A DNA stretch of 64,000 bases. Origin: Blautia caecimuris. Its GTDB lineage: Bacteria > Bacillota > Clostridia > Lachnospirales > Lachnospiraceae. Position numbers and translations under genes: made by a program. Below are positions 19,697-28,169 of this stretch, piece by piece (positions within the stretch are counted from its first letter, which is position 1; every line of letters begins with the position of its first letter). The stretch covers positions 62,001 through 126,000 of the forward strand of contig NZ_JANJZT010000006.1 in assembly GCF_024622975.1 (NCBI RefSeq), read 5' to 3'. The notes under the pieces are model-generated. The model saw nothing but the letters and a program-made list of their open reading frames with translations. It searched no databases and had not been told where the DNA came from.

Positions 19697-19740
19697 AAAA
19701 CGCAAATGCAACGTATTTTTTTACGTTGCATTTGCGTTTT
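19697..19740. terminator. Strong hairpin terminator after dipeptidase gene
   Basis: A 19-bp perfect inverted repeat (19697-19715 with 19722-19740) has A-rich and T-rich ends, so it can work in both directions. It lies only about 45 bp before the AlbA-type pseudogene. Confidence 0.8.
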
Positions 19741-19785
19741 GAGAGTGATACGATAAATAAAAGGAATCTGGAGGTGTGGAGTAAA

Positions 19786-21036
19786 ATGAAAGAGAATAAA
19801 AATTTAGAATTTAAGTCTGCAGTCACTAATTCATTTTTAAAAACTGTCAGTGCGTACAGTAATTTTGGAGAGGGTATGATTTTATTTGGAGTCAATGATG
19901 ATGGCTCTGTATGTGGAATCAAAAATCTTCAGCAGACATGCCTGGACATAGAAAATAGAATAAATGACAGCATTATTCCAAAACCGGATTTTGAGATAGA
20001 GACAGATGATTTACAAAATATAATCAGGCTGATCATACATGAGGGACAGTATAAACCATATTTATATTAAGGAAAAGCATACAGGAGAAGTGATACAGCG
20101 TCTTTGGAGGTGGATCAGGCAGAACTGAAACAGCTTGTTTTACAGGGAAGTAATTTATATTTTGAAGAACTGGCGTGTGGAAGAGAGGATCTGACTTTTC
20201 AGAAGCTAAGTAACAAGTTAATGGAAAAAATGGATATCAGTGTTGTTTCAGAAGATATATTACGTACCCTTGGACTTTTTACGAAGGACAGAAAGTTTAA
20301 TAACGCAGCTGCCCTGTTAGCAGATGAAAACGATTTTTATGGAATTGATATTGCCAGGTTTGGAAATTCCATAAATGAAATAATGGACAGAGAAACAATT
20401 TCAGGGACATCGGTATTAAAACAATATAATTCTGCTCTGGCTATGATCAGAAGATACTATCAATATGAAGAAATATCCGAAATAGAACGTAAGAAGGTAG
20501 ATCTGATCCCGGAAAATGCTTACCGGGAGGCAGTAGCAAACGCTTTGATTCACAGGGATTGGAGCATGAATTCTCATATTCGTATATCGTTATTTCCTGA
20601 TAAGATTGAGATTAAATCTCCAGGAGGACTTCCGAGAGGAATAACAGCAGAAGAATATATGAGGGGAGATATCTCCTGTTTGAGAAATCCTGTATTGGGA
20701 AACGTGTTTTTCAGAATGCACTATATAGAAATGTTCGGAACAGGGGTAAGACGCATTTTGCTTGCTTATGAAAATGCAAAAATTAAGCCAAAGTTTGAAA
20801 TTACAGATAATGTGATCAGTGTCATATTGCCTGTGATAACAAACCAGTATCATATTACAAGTGATGAAGAAAAAATAATAAATGTACTGGAGAATGGAAA
20901 ACAATTGTCAAGCAGTGAGATTGTGAAGGCAACAGGTTATACGAAATCTAAAGTTCTGAGGCTGATTGAGCATTTAAAAGAAAAGGATTATATTAAGGTT
21001 ACAGGCAAAGGCAGGGGAACTAAATATAGTTTGTAG
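19786..21036 (+). pseudogene. AlbA/Schlafen-type ATP-binding transcriptional regulator, interrupted by one stop codon
   Basis: Two same-frame segments (19786-20070 and 20071-21036) together make a COG2865-type protein of about 415 residues. The N-terminal AlbA_2 (Schlafen-like) domain carries LEFKSAV and ILFGVNDDG. A middle segment has ENAYREAVANALIHRDW, resembling a HATPase-like region, and a winged-helix domain ends the protein. The single TAA at 20068-20070 falls between PYLY and GKAYRRSDT, where relatives read straight through, probably with a Lys codon. Everything else is in frame. It may be a recent nonsense mutation, a sequencing error or a site of read-through. GGAGG lies before the ATG. 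Its AT content is higher than that of its neighbours. Confidence 0.75.
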
Positions 21037-21079
21037 GCGGCTGTAGTTTATTGTTCAGGAGGCATTTGTAAAGGTTGTG

Positions 21080-21095
21080 AACAGCAGCTGCTGTT
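21080..21095. repeat. Short perfect palindrome
   Basis: A 16-bp perfect palindrome centred on CAGCTG lies between the interrupted gene and the ileS promoter, with partial outer pairing. No T-run follows. It may be a weak terminator stem or a protein site. Confidence 0.4.
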
Positions 21096-21122
21096 TACAG
21101 GTGAAAACCCCGGAAAAAGGGC

Positions 21123-21152
21123 TTGACAGATAGATTTTGTCCATTTTATAAT
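21123..21152 (+). promoter_or_regulatory. Promoter of the ileS T-box leader
   Basis: TTGACA and TATAAT are both perfect and are separated by 18 bp. They lie about 30 bp upstream of the T-box stem I. Confidence 0.85.
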
Positions 21153-21183
21153 AGAAAGGCACATATAATCATGTAAAAACAGT

Positions 21184-21468
21184 GATGGAGACAGTAAGCC
21201 GCAGGATTTTCGTGTCAGGCAGTGCCAGATGGGGAAGTTCGCACAGAACGCTGCAGAGAGCCGGGGACAGGTGGAAGCCCGGTGCAAGTAAGAACGGCTG
21301 AAGATCACTCCGGAGTTTCTTTCCCGAAATTGAGAAAAAGTAGGGACAGACGGTGTTCCCGCCGTTAAGTGGGACAGATATCGGCAGAATTCTGCCCGTA
21401 TTGTGTAACAGGTGGTGCGAAGAAGCGTAGATCCAGCTCTCGTCCTTTTACAGGACGGGAGTTTTTTT
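21184..21468 (+). promoter_or_regulatory. T-box riboswitch (isoleucine) upstream of ileS
   Basis: The leader shows the parts of a T-box. The first is a stem I with distal-loop elements (AGAGAGCCGGGG... GGTGGAAGCCCGG). The specifier region reads GAAGATCACTCCGGAG, where ATC at 21304-21306 is an Ile codon. A T-box-like segment follows (AACAGGTGGTGCGAAG near 21408), and then a terminator. Uncharged tRNA-Ile should pair with the T-box and favour the antiterminator, raising ileS and, by overlap, glgP expression. The T-box sequence departs from the usual TGGNACCGCG. Confidence 0.9.
21437..21468 (+). terminator. T-box regulated terminator
   Basis: CTCTCGTCC (21437-21445) pairs with GGACGGGAG (21453-21461), including one G-U pair, followed by seven Ts. 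This is the off-state terminator of the T-box leader. Confidence 0.88.
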
Positions 21469-21489
21469 ATTTATAAGGAGGAAGCAATC

Positions 21490-24400
21490 GTGTATCAGAA
21501 GGTAGATACGAACCTGAACTTTGTTGACCGTGAAAAAAAGGTGGAACAGTTCTGGAAAGAGAACAAAATTTTTGAAAAAAGTATGGACAGCCGTAAGGAA
21601 GGAGAAACCTATACCTTTTATGACGGACCGCCAACCGCTAACGGCAAGCCTCACATTGGCCATGTACTGACTCGTGTTATCAAGGATATGATTCCAAGAT
21701 ACCGTACAATGAAGGGCTGTATGGTTCCGCGTAAGGCAGGTTGGGACACTCACGGTCTCCCGGTAGAGCTTGAGGTAGAGAAAAAGCTTGGCCTTGACGG
21801 CAAGGAACAGATCGAGGCTTACGGTATGGAGCCGTTTATCCAGCAGTGTAAGGAAAGTGTCTGGAAATACAAGGGAATGTGGGAAGATTTTTCTTCTACA
21901 GTTGGTTTCTGGGCAGATATGGATCATCCGTATGTAACCTATGATGATAATTACATTGAGTCTGAGTGGTGGGCTCTGAAAGAGATCTGGAACAAAAATC
22001 TTCTTTACAAAGGATTTAAGATCGTGCCTTACTGCCCGCGCTGCGGAACTCCTCTTTCTGCACAGGAGGTTTCCCAGGGCTACAAGACTGTAAAAGAGCG
22101 TTCTGCTATTGTACGTTTTAAAGTGGTTGGCGAGGAGGCATATTTCCTTGCATGGACAACCACACCGTGGACACTGCCGTCCAACCTTGCGCTCTGCGTA
22201 AACCCGGATGAGACTTACTGTAAGGTAAAGGCAGCAGACGGTTATACTTATTACCTGGCTGAGGCCCTTATGGACAAGGTTCTGGGCAAGCTTGCAAAAG
22301 AGGATGAAAAAGCATACGAGATCCTGGAAACCTATAAGGGAAAAGATCTGGAATATAAAGAGTACGAACCTCTCTGGGAGTGCACCAGAGAAGCAGCGGC
22401 AAAGCAGAAGAAAAAAGCGCATTTCGTAGTATGTGACAGCTATGTTACCATGAGCGACGGTACCGGTATCGTTCATATTGCTCCGGCATTTGGTGAGGAC
22501 GATAACCGTGTGGGACGCGATTACAACCTTCCGTTTGTACAGTTTGTAGACGGACAGGGAAATATGGCAAAAGAAACTCCATATGCAGGTGTATTTGTAA
22601 AGAAAGCAGATCCCCTTGTACTTGTTGACCTGGACAAAGAAGGCAAGCTTTTTGACGCGCCGAAATTTGAGCATGATTATCCGCACTGCTGGAGATGTGA
22701 CACACCGCTTATTTACTATGCGCGTGAGTCCTGGTTCATTAAAATGACAGCAGTGAAGGAAGACCTGATCCGCAACAACAATACCATCAACTGGATTCCG
22801 GAGAATATCGGTAAGGGACGTTTCGGCGACTGGCTGGAAAATGTTCAGGACTGGGGTATTTCCAGAAACCGTTACTGGGGAACACCTTTAAATATCTGGC
22901 AGTGTGAATGCGGACATATGCATTCTGTCGGAAGCCGTCAGGAGCTCTTTGAGATGAGCGGTGATGAGAAGGCAAAAACTGTGGAACTTCACCGTCCGTA
23001 TATTGACGAGATCACTCTGAAGTGTCCGGAGTGCGGCGGAACCATGCACCGTGTACCGGAGGTTATTGACTGCTGGTTTGATTCAGGAGCAATGCCTTTT
23101 GCGCAGCATCATTATCCATTTGAAAATCAGGATCTGTTTGAGCAGCAGTTCCCGGCAGATTTTATTTCCGAGGCAGTGGACCAGACAAGAGGATGGTTCT
23201 ATTCTCTTCTGGCAGAGTCTACCCTGCTGTTTAACAAGGCTCCTTACAGAAATGTTATTGTTCTGGGACATGTTCAGGATGAAAACGGACAGAAGATGAG
23301 TAAGTCCAAAGGAAATGCGGTAGATCCTTTTGACGCTCTGGAAAAATACGGCGCAGACGCTATCCGCTGGTATTTCTATATCAACAGCGCTCCGTGGCTG
23401 CCGAACCGTTTCCACGGCAAAGCTGTTGTGGAAGGACAGCGTAAATTCATGAGCACTCTGTGGAACACTTATGCGTTCTTTGTGCTTTATGCAAATATTG
23501 ACGAGTTTGACCCGACAAAATACAATCTGGACTATGACAGCCTTCCGGTTATGGACAAATGGCTTCTCAGCAAGCTGAATTCTGTGGTAAAAGCTGTTGA
23601 CGAAAACCTTGCTTCCTACAAGATTCCGGAGAGTGCAAGAGCACTTCAGGAATTTGTGGACGAAATGAGTAACTGGTATGTAAGAAGAAGCCGTGAGCGT
23701 TTCTGGGCAAAGGGAATGGAGCAGGATAAGATCAATGCATACATGACCCTGTACACAGCTCTTGTGACAATCTCTAAGGCTGCAGCTCCTATGATTCCGT
23801 TTATGACAGAGGATATGTACCAGAACCTTGTAAGAAGCGTAGATCCGTCTGCTCCGGAAAGTATCCATCTCTGTGATTTCCCGCAGGTAAAAGAGGAATG
23901 GATCAACAAAGAGCTTGAGGATGACATGGAAGCTCTTCTGAAGGTGGTTGTTCTTGGCCGTGCAGCAAGAAATACTGCAAATATCAAGAACCGTCAGCCT
24001 ATCGGAACCATGTTTGTAAAGGCTGAGAAGGAAATGGATCAGTTCTATACAGATATCATTGCAGATGAGCTGAATGTAAAAGAAGTAAAATTTGCAAAGG
24101 ACGTTGAATCCTTTATTTCCTACAGCTTCAAGCCTCAGCTTCGCACAGTGGGACCAAAATACGGAAAACTTCTGAACGGTATCCGCACAGCTCTTACAGA
24201 GCTTAATGGAACAGAGGCTATGAAAGAACTGAAGGAGACAGGACTTCTTACTCTGGATATTGACGGAAACAAGGTTGAGCTGGCTGAAGAAGATCTTCTG
24301 ATCGAGACAGCTCAGACAGAGGGATATGTAACAGAAACAGACGGAGATACTTCTGTAGTTCTTGATACAAACCTGACTTCGGAACTGATCGAGGAAGGAT

Positions 24401-24660
24401 TTGTACGGGAAATCATCAGTAAGATTCAGACAATGAGAAAAGAGGCTGGCTTTGAGGTTATGGATAAGATCCATGTTTATGCAAAAGATAATCAGTGCAT
24501 TATGGATATTATGGAAAACCACAGGGATGAAATCATGTCTGAGGTTCTGGCAGAGGAGATCACTCTGAACGAAACTGATGGTTATGTAAAAGAATGGAGC
24601 ATTAACAAAGAGAATGTAGTTCTTGGTGTAACACCAGAAAGTAGGAGGAAAAAGAAATGA
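21490..24660 (+). CDS. ileS: Isoleucine-tRNA ligase
   Basis: The 1056-residue class I synthetase charges tRNA-Ile. The HIGH motif is GKPHIGH and the KMSKS motif is QKMSKSKGNAV. The editing (CP1) domain lies between them, and an anticodon-binding domain follows. The length, the GWDTHGLPVELEVEKK signature and the lack of a C-terminal zinc knuckle fit the IleS2 (eukaryote-like) class rather than the shorter IleS1. IleS2 enzymes are often mupirocin-tolerant, which is an inference here. The start is GTG at 21490, with AAGGAGG upstream and just after the T-box terminator. The last 4 bp overlap glgP. Confidence 0.95.
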   Translation: MYQKVDTNLNFVDREKKVEQFWKENKIFEKSMDSRKEGETYTFYDGPPTANGKPHIGHVLTRVIKDMIPRYRTMKGCMVPRKAGWDTHGLPVELEVEKKLGLDGKEQIEAYGMEPFIQQCKESVWKYKGMWEDFSSTVGFWADMDHPYVTYDDNYIESEWWALKEIWNKNLLYKGFKIVPYCPRCGTPLSAQEVSQGYKTVKERSAIVRFKVVGEEAYFLAWTTTPWTLPSNLALCVNPDETYCKVKAADGYTYYLAEALMDKVLGKLAKEDEKAYEILETYKGKDLEYKEYEPLWECTREAAAKQKKKAHFVVCDSYVTMSDGTGIVHIAPAFGEDDNRVGRDYNLPFVQFVDGQGNMAKETPYAGVFVKKADPLVLVDLDKEGKLFDAPKFEHDYPHCWRCDTPLIYYARESWFIKMTAVKEDLIRNNNTINWIPENIGKGRFGDWLENVQDWGISRNRYWGTPLNIWQCECGHMHSVGSRQELFEMSGDEKAKTVELHRPYIDEITLKCPECGGTMHRVPEVIDCWFDSGAMPFAQHHYPFENQDLFEQQFPADFISEAVDQTRGWFYSLLAESTLLFNKAPYRNVIVLGHVQDENGQKMSKSKGNAVDPFDALEKYGADAIRWYFYINSAPWLPNRFHGKAVVEGQRKFMSTLWNTYAFFVLYANIDEFDPTKYNLDYDSLPVMDKWLLSKLNSVVKAVDENLASYKIPESARALQEFVDEMSNWYVRRSRERFWAKGMEQDKINAYMTLYTALVTISKAAAPMIPFMTEDMYQNLVRSVDPSAPESIHLCDFPQVKEEWINKELEDDMEALLKVVVLGRAARNTANIKNRQPIGTMFVKAEKEMDQFYTDIIADELNVKEVKFAKDVESFISYSFKPQLRTVGPKYGKLLNGIRTALTELNGTEAMKELKETGLLTLDIDGNKVELAEEDLLIETAQTEGYVTETDGDTSVVLDTNLTSELIEEGFVREIISKIQTMRKEAGFEVMDKIHVYAKDNQCIMDIMENHRDEIMSEVLAEEITLNETDGYVKEWSINKENVVLGVTPESRRKKK

Positions 24661-27113
24661 TAGATAAGCAGTTCAAAAAAGAGGCTTTTAAAGAAAGCGT
24701 AAAAGAAAATGTAAAATTTCTGTATCGCAAAACCCTTGAAGAGGCGACTCAGGAACAGATTTTTCAGGCAGTCAGCTATACAGTAAAGGATGTTATCATT
24801 GACAACTGGCTTGAGACACAGAATGCATATCAGAAACAGGATCCGAAGATCGTATACTATATGTCCATGGAGTTCCTTATGGGCCGCGCTCTGGGCAACA
24901 ATCTTCTGAACCTGACAGCCTATGGCGAGGTAAAGGAAGCTCTTGAGGAACTGGGTCTTGATCTCAATGTAATTGAAGATCAGGAGCCGGATCCGGCTCT
25001 TGGAAACGGCGGTCTTGGACGTCTGGCAGCCTGCTTCCTGGATTCTCTTGCAACTCTGAATTACTGTGCCTATGGCTGCGGTATCCGTTACCGTTACGGT
25101 ATGTTCAAGCAGGAGATCAAGGATGGTTTCCAGCTTGAGGTTCCGGATAACTGGCTGAAAAATGGTTATCCTTTTGAACTGCGCCGTCCGGAATATGCCA
25201 AGGAGGTTCACTTTGGCGGATATGTCCGTGTGGAATATGACCCAGCAACCGGATCAAACAGATTTATCCATGAGGGATATCAGGCAGTAAAGGCAGTGCC
25301 TTTTGACATGCCAATCCTGGGATATAACAATAAGATCGTAAATACTCTCCGCATCTGGGATGCAGAGCCGATCGTAGACTTCGGACTGGATTCTTTTGAC
25401 AAGGGTGATTACAAGAAAGCTGTAGAGCAGGAAAACCTTGCCCGCAATATCGTTGAGGTGCTTTATCCTAACGACAACCATATGGCAGGTAAGGAGCTGC
25501 GTCTGAAACAGCAGTACTTCTTTGTTTCCGCAAGTCTTCAGGCTGCAATCGAGAAGTACAAGAAAAATCACAGCGATATCCGTAAGCTGTATGAAAAAGT
25601 TGTATTCCAGATGAACGATACTCATCCTACAGTAGCTGTTGCAGAGCTGATGCGTATCCTTATGGATGAGGAAGGTCTCGGATGGGACGAGGCATGGGAG
25701 GTTACAACAAAATGTGTTGCGTACACCAATCATACCATTATGTCCGAAGCGCTGGAAAAATGGCCTATCGAGCTGTTCTCCAGACTGCTTCCCCGTGTAT
25801 ATCAGATCATTGAGGAGATCAACCGCAGATTTATCCTTGAGATCCAGGCAAAATATCCGGGCAACTATGAGAAGATCAAGAAAATGGCCATTATTTATGA
25901 CGGCCAGGTAAAAATGGCTCATCTTGCCATTGTTGCAGGATTTTCTGTAAACGGTGTTGCCAGACTGCATACAGAGATCCTGAAAAATCAGGAACTGAAG
26001 GATTTCTATGAGATGATGCCGGAAAAATTCAACAATAAGACAAACGGTATCACACAGAGACGTTTCCTTCTTCACGGAAACCAGCTTCTGGCAGACTGGG
26101 TAACAGATCATATCGGTCCGGACTGGATCACAGACCTTTCTCAGATCAGCAAGCTGAAGCCTTATGTGGATGATGAGAGAGCGCAGCAGGAGTTTATGAA
26201 CATCAAATACCAGAACAAGGTTCGCCTTGCAAAATATATTCTGGAGCACAATGGCGTTGAGGTAGATCCTCATTCCATCTTTGACGTTCAGGTTAAGAGA
26301 CTTCATGAATACAAACGTCAGCTTCTGAATATCCTGCATGTGATTTATCTTTATGATAAAATCAAAAGAAATCCGGGTATGGAATTCTATCCGAGAACCT
26401 TTATTTTCGGAGCAAAGGCATCAGCAGGCTACGCTCGTGCGAAAAAGATCATCAAACTGATCAATTCAGTTGCGGATGTTGTAAATAATGATAAATCCAT
26501 TGACAACAAGATCAAAGTTGTATTTATTGAAAATTACCGTGTATCCAATGCAGAAATGATTTTTGCAGCAGCAGATGTTTCCGAGCAGATTTCTACTGCA
26601 AGTAAAGAAGCTTCCGGTACAGGAAACATGAAGTTCATGCTGAACGGAGCTCCTACAATCGGAACCATGGACGGCGCCAATGTGGAAATTGTTGAGGAAG
26701 TAGGCGAAGAGAATGCATTTATCTTTGGCCTCAGCTCTGACGAGGTAATCAATTATGAGAATAATGGCGGCTATGATCCGAATGTGATCTACAATACAGA
26801 CGGTGAGATCCGCCAGGTGCTTATGGAACTGATCAACGGAACCTTCTCTCATGATACAGAGCTGTTCAGAGATCTGTATGATTCTCTGCTTCGCGGAAAC
26901 GGCTATGACAAAGCTGACCAGTACTTTATCCTGGCTGACTTCAGAGCCTATGCAGCAGCTCAGGAAAAAGTGGAAGAGGCTTACAGAGATGAAAAACGCT
27001 GGGCTCGAATGGCAATGATGAACACTGCCTGCAGCGGAAAATTTACTTCTGACCGCACTATTCAGGAGTATGTAGATGATATGTGGCATCTGGACAAAGT
27101 AATTATTAAATAA
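24657..27113 (+). CDS. glgP: Glycogen/starch/maltodextrin phosphorylase
   Basis: The 818-residue GT35 enzyme releases glucose-1-phosphate from alpha-1,4-glucan ends. The pyridoxal-phosphate lysine is Lys659 in EASGTGNMKFMLNGA; MEFLMGRALGNN and GNGGLGRLAACFLDS are also family hallmarks. Length is normal. Its ATG overlaps the ileS stop as ATGA with AGGAGG upstream, so the two are translationally coupled and share the T-box leader. An amylase and glgB lie about 30 kb away in the same direction. No allosteric phosphorylation segment is evident. Confidence 0.95.
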   Translation: MIDKQFKKEAFKESVKENVKFLYRKTLEEATQEQIFQAVSYTVKDVIIDNWLETQNAYQKQDPKIVYYMSMEFLMGRALGNNLLNLTAYGEVKEALEELGLDLNVIEDQEPDPALGNGGLGRLAACFLDSLATLNYCAYGCGIRYRYGMFKQEIKDGFQLEVPDNWLKNGYPFELRRPEYAKEVHFGGYVRVEYDPATGSNRFIHEGYQAVKAVPFDMPILGYNNKIVNTLRIWDAEPIVDFGLDSFDKGDYKKAVEQENLARNIVEVLYPNDNHMAGKELRLKQQYFFVSASLQAAIEKYKKNHSDIRKLYEKVVFQMNDTHPTVAVAELMRILMDEEGLGWDEAWEVTTKCVAYTNHTIMSEALEKWPIELFSRLLPRVYQIIEEINRRFILEIQAKYPGNYEKIKKMAIIYDGQVKMAHLAIVAGFSVNGVARLHTEILKNQELKDFYEMMPEKFNNKTNGITQRRFLLHGNQLLADWVTDHIGPDWITDLSQISKLKPYVDDERAQQEFMNIKYQNKVRLAKYILEHNGVEVDPHSIFDVQVKRLHEYKRQLLNILHVIYLYDKIKRNPGMEFYPRTFIFGAKASAGYARAKKIIKLINSVADVVNNDKSIDNKIKVVFIENYRVSNAEMIFAAADVSEQISTASKEASGTGNMKFMLNGAPTIGTMDGANVEIVEEVGEENAFIFGLSSDEVINYENNGGYDPNVIYNTDGEIRQVLMELINGTFSHDTELFRDLYDSLLRGNGYDKADQYFILADFRAYAAAQEKVEEAYRDEKRWARMAMMNTACSGKFTSDRTIQEYVDDMWHLDKVIIK

Positions 27114-27130
27114 TAATATTTCGTTTATTT

Positions 27131-27164
27131 ACAGGCAGTCTGCTTTTCATAGCAGGCTGCCTGT
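27131..27164 (+). terminator. Putative terminator after glgP
   Basis: A 14-bp near-perfect stem (27131-27144 with 27151-27164) lies 17 bp after the stop. The T-run is poor. Confidence 0.6.
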
Positions 27165-27320
27165 AGTGTTTACAGAATTGTTGTGTAAACGGAACTGCTG
27201 TGGCGTCATTCCGGTGTGCTTTTCAAAAGACGGGTCAGGCTTATTTCCATAGAAACAGTTTTGGGAGAGTCTGATTTCCGAGATATGATCTGTGGGAATA
27301 AAATGTTTTTTGTGTGTCAT
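27147..27320 (-). pseudogene. Remnant of an AraC-family regulator C-terminus
   Basis: On the minus strand a 57-codon frame ends with HISEIRLSQNCF, then a diverged stretch, then FEKHTGMTPQQFR. The final motif and its spacing from ISEI match the second helix-turn-helix of AraC regulators. The rest of the domain and the sensory part are missing. The fragment overlaps the glgP terminator hairpin. It is probably a decayed gene; a short expressed protein is unlikely. Confidence 0.6.
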
Positions 27321-27354
27321 AAGATATGTGGAGAAAGTCCCGGAGGATAAAGGT

Positions 27355-27966
27355 ATGACATATTTATGGGGCGGAATGATACTTATTGGCGTTTTGTACG
27401 GCGCTTTTGCAGGAAATCTTCAGGCTGTGACAGAAGCAGTTGTTTCTTCATCAGGGGAGGCGGTGAGTCTTTGTATTACAATGGCAGGAATTACGGCCAT
27501 GTGGACAGGTATCATGAAAATTGCGGAAAATGCCGGGCTGGTGTCGCAGCTTGCAGGCAGGATGAGACCTGTTCTTAAATTTTTGTTTCCCGGTCTGGAA
27601 CCGGATTCCCCGGCCTGTCATTATATTTCTCTGAATTTTTTATCAAATCTTTTTGGGATTTCCTGGGCAAGCACCAGCGCAGGACTAAAAGCAATGGAGG
27701 AACTGGACCGTCTGAATAAGGAGGAGTGCAGAAGGTATGGAAAAACAGGAAGACGCAGTCCACGTACAGCAAGTTCTGCCATGTGTACCTTTATGATCAT
27801 AAACGTTTCTTCTCTTCAGCTGATCCCGCTAAATATGATCGCATACAGAACAAAATACGGAAGCGCTGATCCGGCTGCTATTGTCGGCCCGGCCATACTG
27901 GCTACAGCAGTGAGTACGGCGGTGGCGGTGGTGTTCTGTAAGATCATGGACGGAAAAAGGGGATGA
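27355..27966 (+). CDS. spmA: Spore maturation protein A (nucleoside recognition domain)
   Basis: The 203-residue membrane protein has several hydrophobic segments and the SpmA pattern: ITAMWTGIMKIAENAGL, then NFLSNLFGISWASTSAGLKAMEEL and a C-terminal membrane helix. In Bacillus, SpmA and SpmB are needed for full spore core dehydration. The length is close to the B. subtilis protein. The ATG at 27355 has GGAGG eight bases upstream. Its usual partner spmB lies 7.3 kb downstream, past an unrelated block of genes. Confidence 0.85.
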   Translation: MTYLWGGMILIGVLYGAFAGNLQAVTEAVVSSSGEAVSLCITMAGITAMWTGIMKIAENAGLVSQLAGRMRPVLKFLFPGLEPDSPACHYISLNFLSNLFGISWASTSAGLKAMEELDRLNKEECRRYGKTGRRSPRTASSAMCTFMIINVSSLQLIPLNMIAYRTKYGSADPAAIVGPAILATAVSTAVAVVFCKIMDGKRG

Positions 27967-28054
27967 ATTGAGCTGTCTTTAAATTCTGTTCTGCTATTTT
28001 GAGGTCTGAAATATCACTATTAAAAAAACTTAGAGAGCTAGTAAAATAATCAAT

Positions 28055-28083
28055 TTTACTAATAATATATGATTCTATATAAT
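28055..28083 (+). promoter_or_regulatory. Putative promoter of the flavoprotein/LarA-like operon
   Basis: TTTACT, a 17-bp spacer and a perfect TATAAT lie about 87 bp upstream of the first gene of the operon. Confidence 0.55.
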
Positions 28084-28169
28084 GAGACTGTGCAAGATAA
28101 CTGATAATAACGGAGAAAAGCAGGATTCTTCTGTTAAAAACACAGAACGAAAAGCGAGGAGTGAAAAAG

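Noticed and set aside
23083-24522. 479-codon open frame antisense to ileS
   Set aside because: It is a shadow of strongly conserved ileS coding sequence, with no ribosome site and no recognisable domain.
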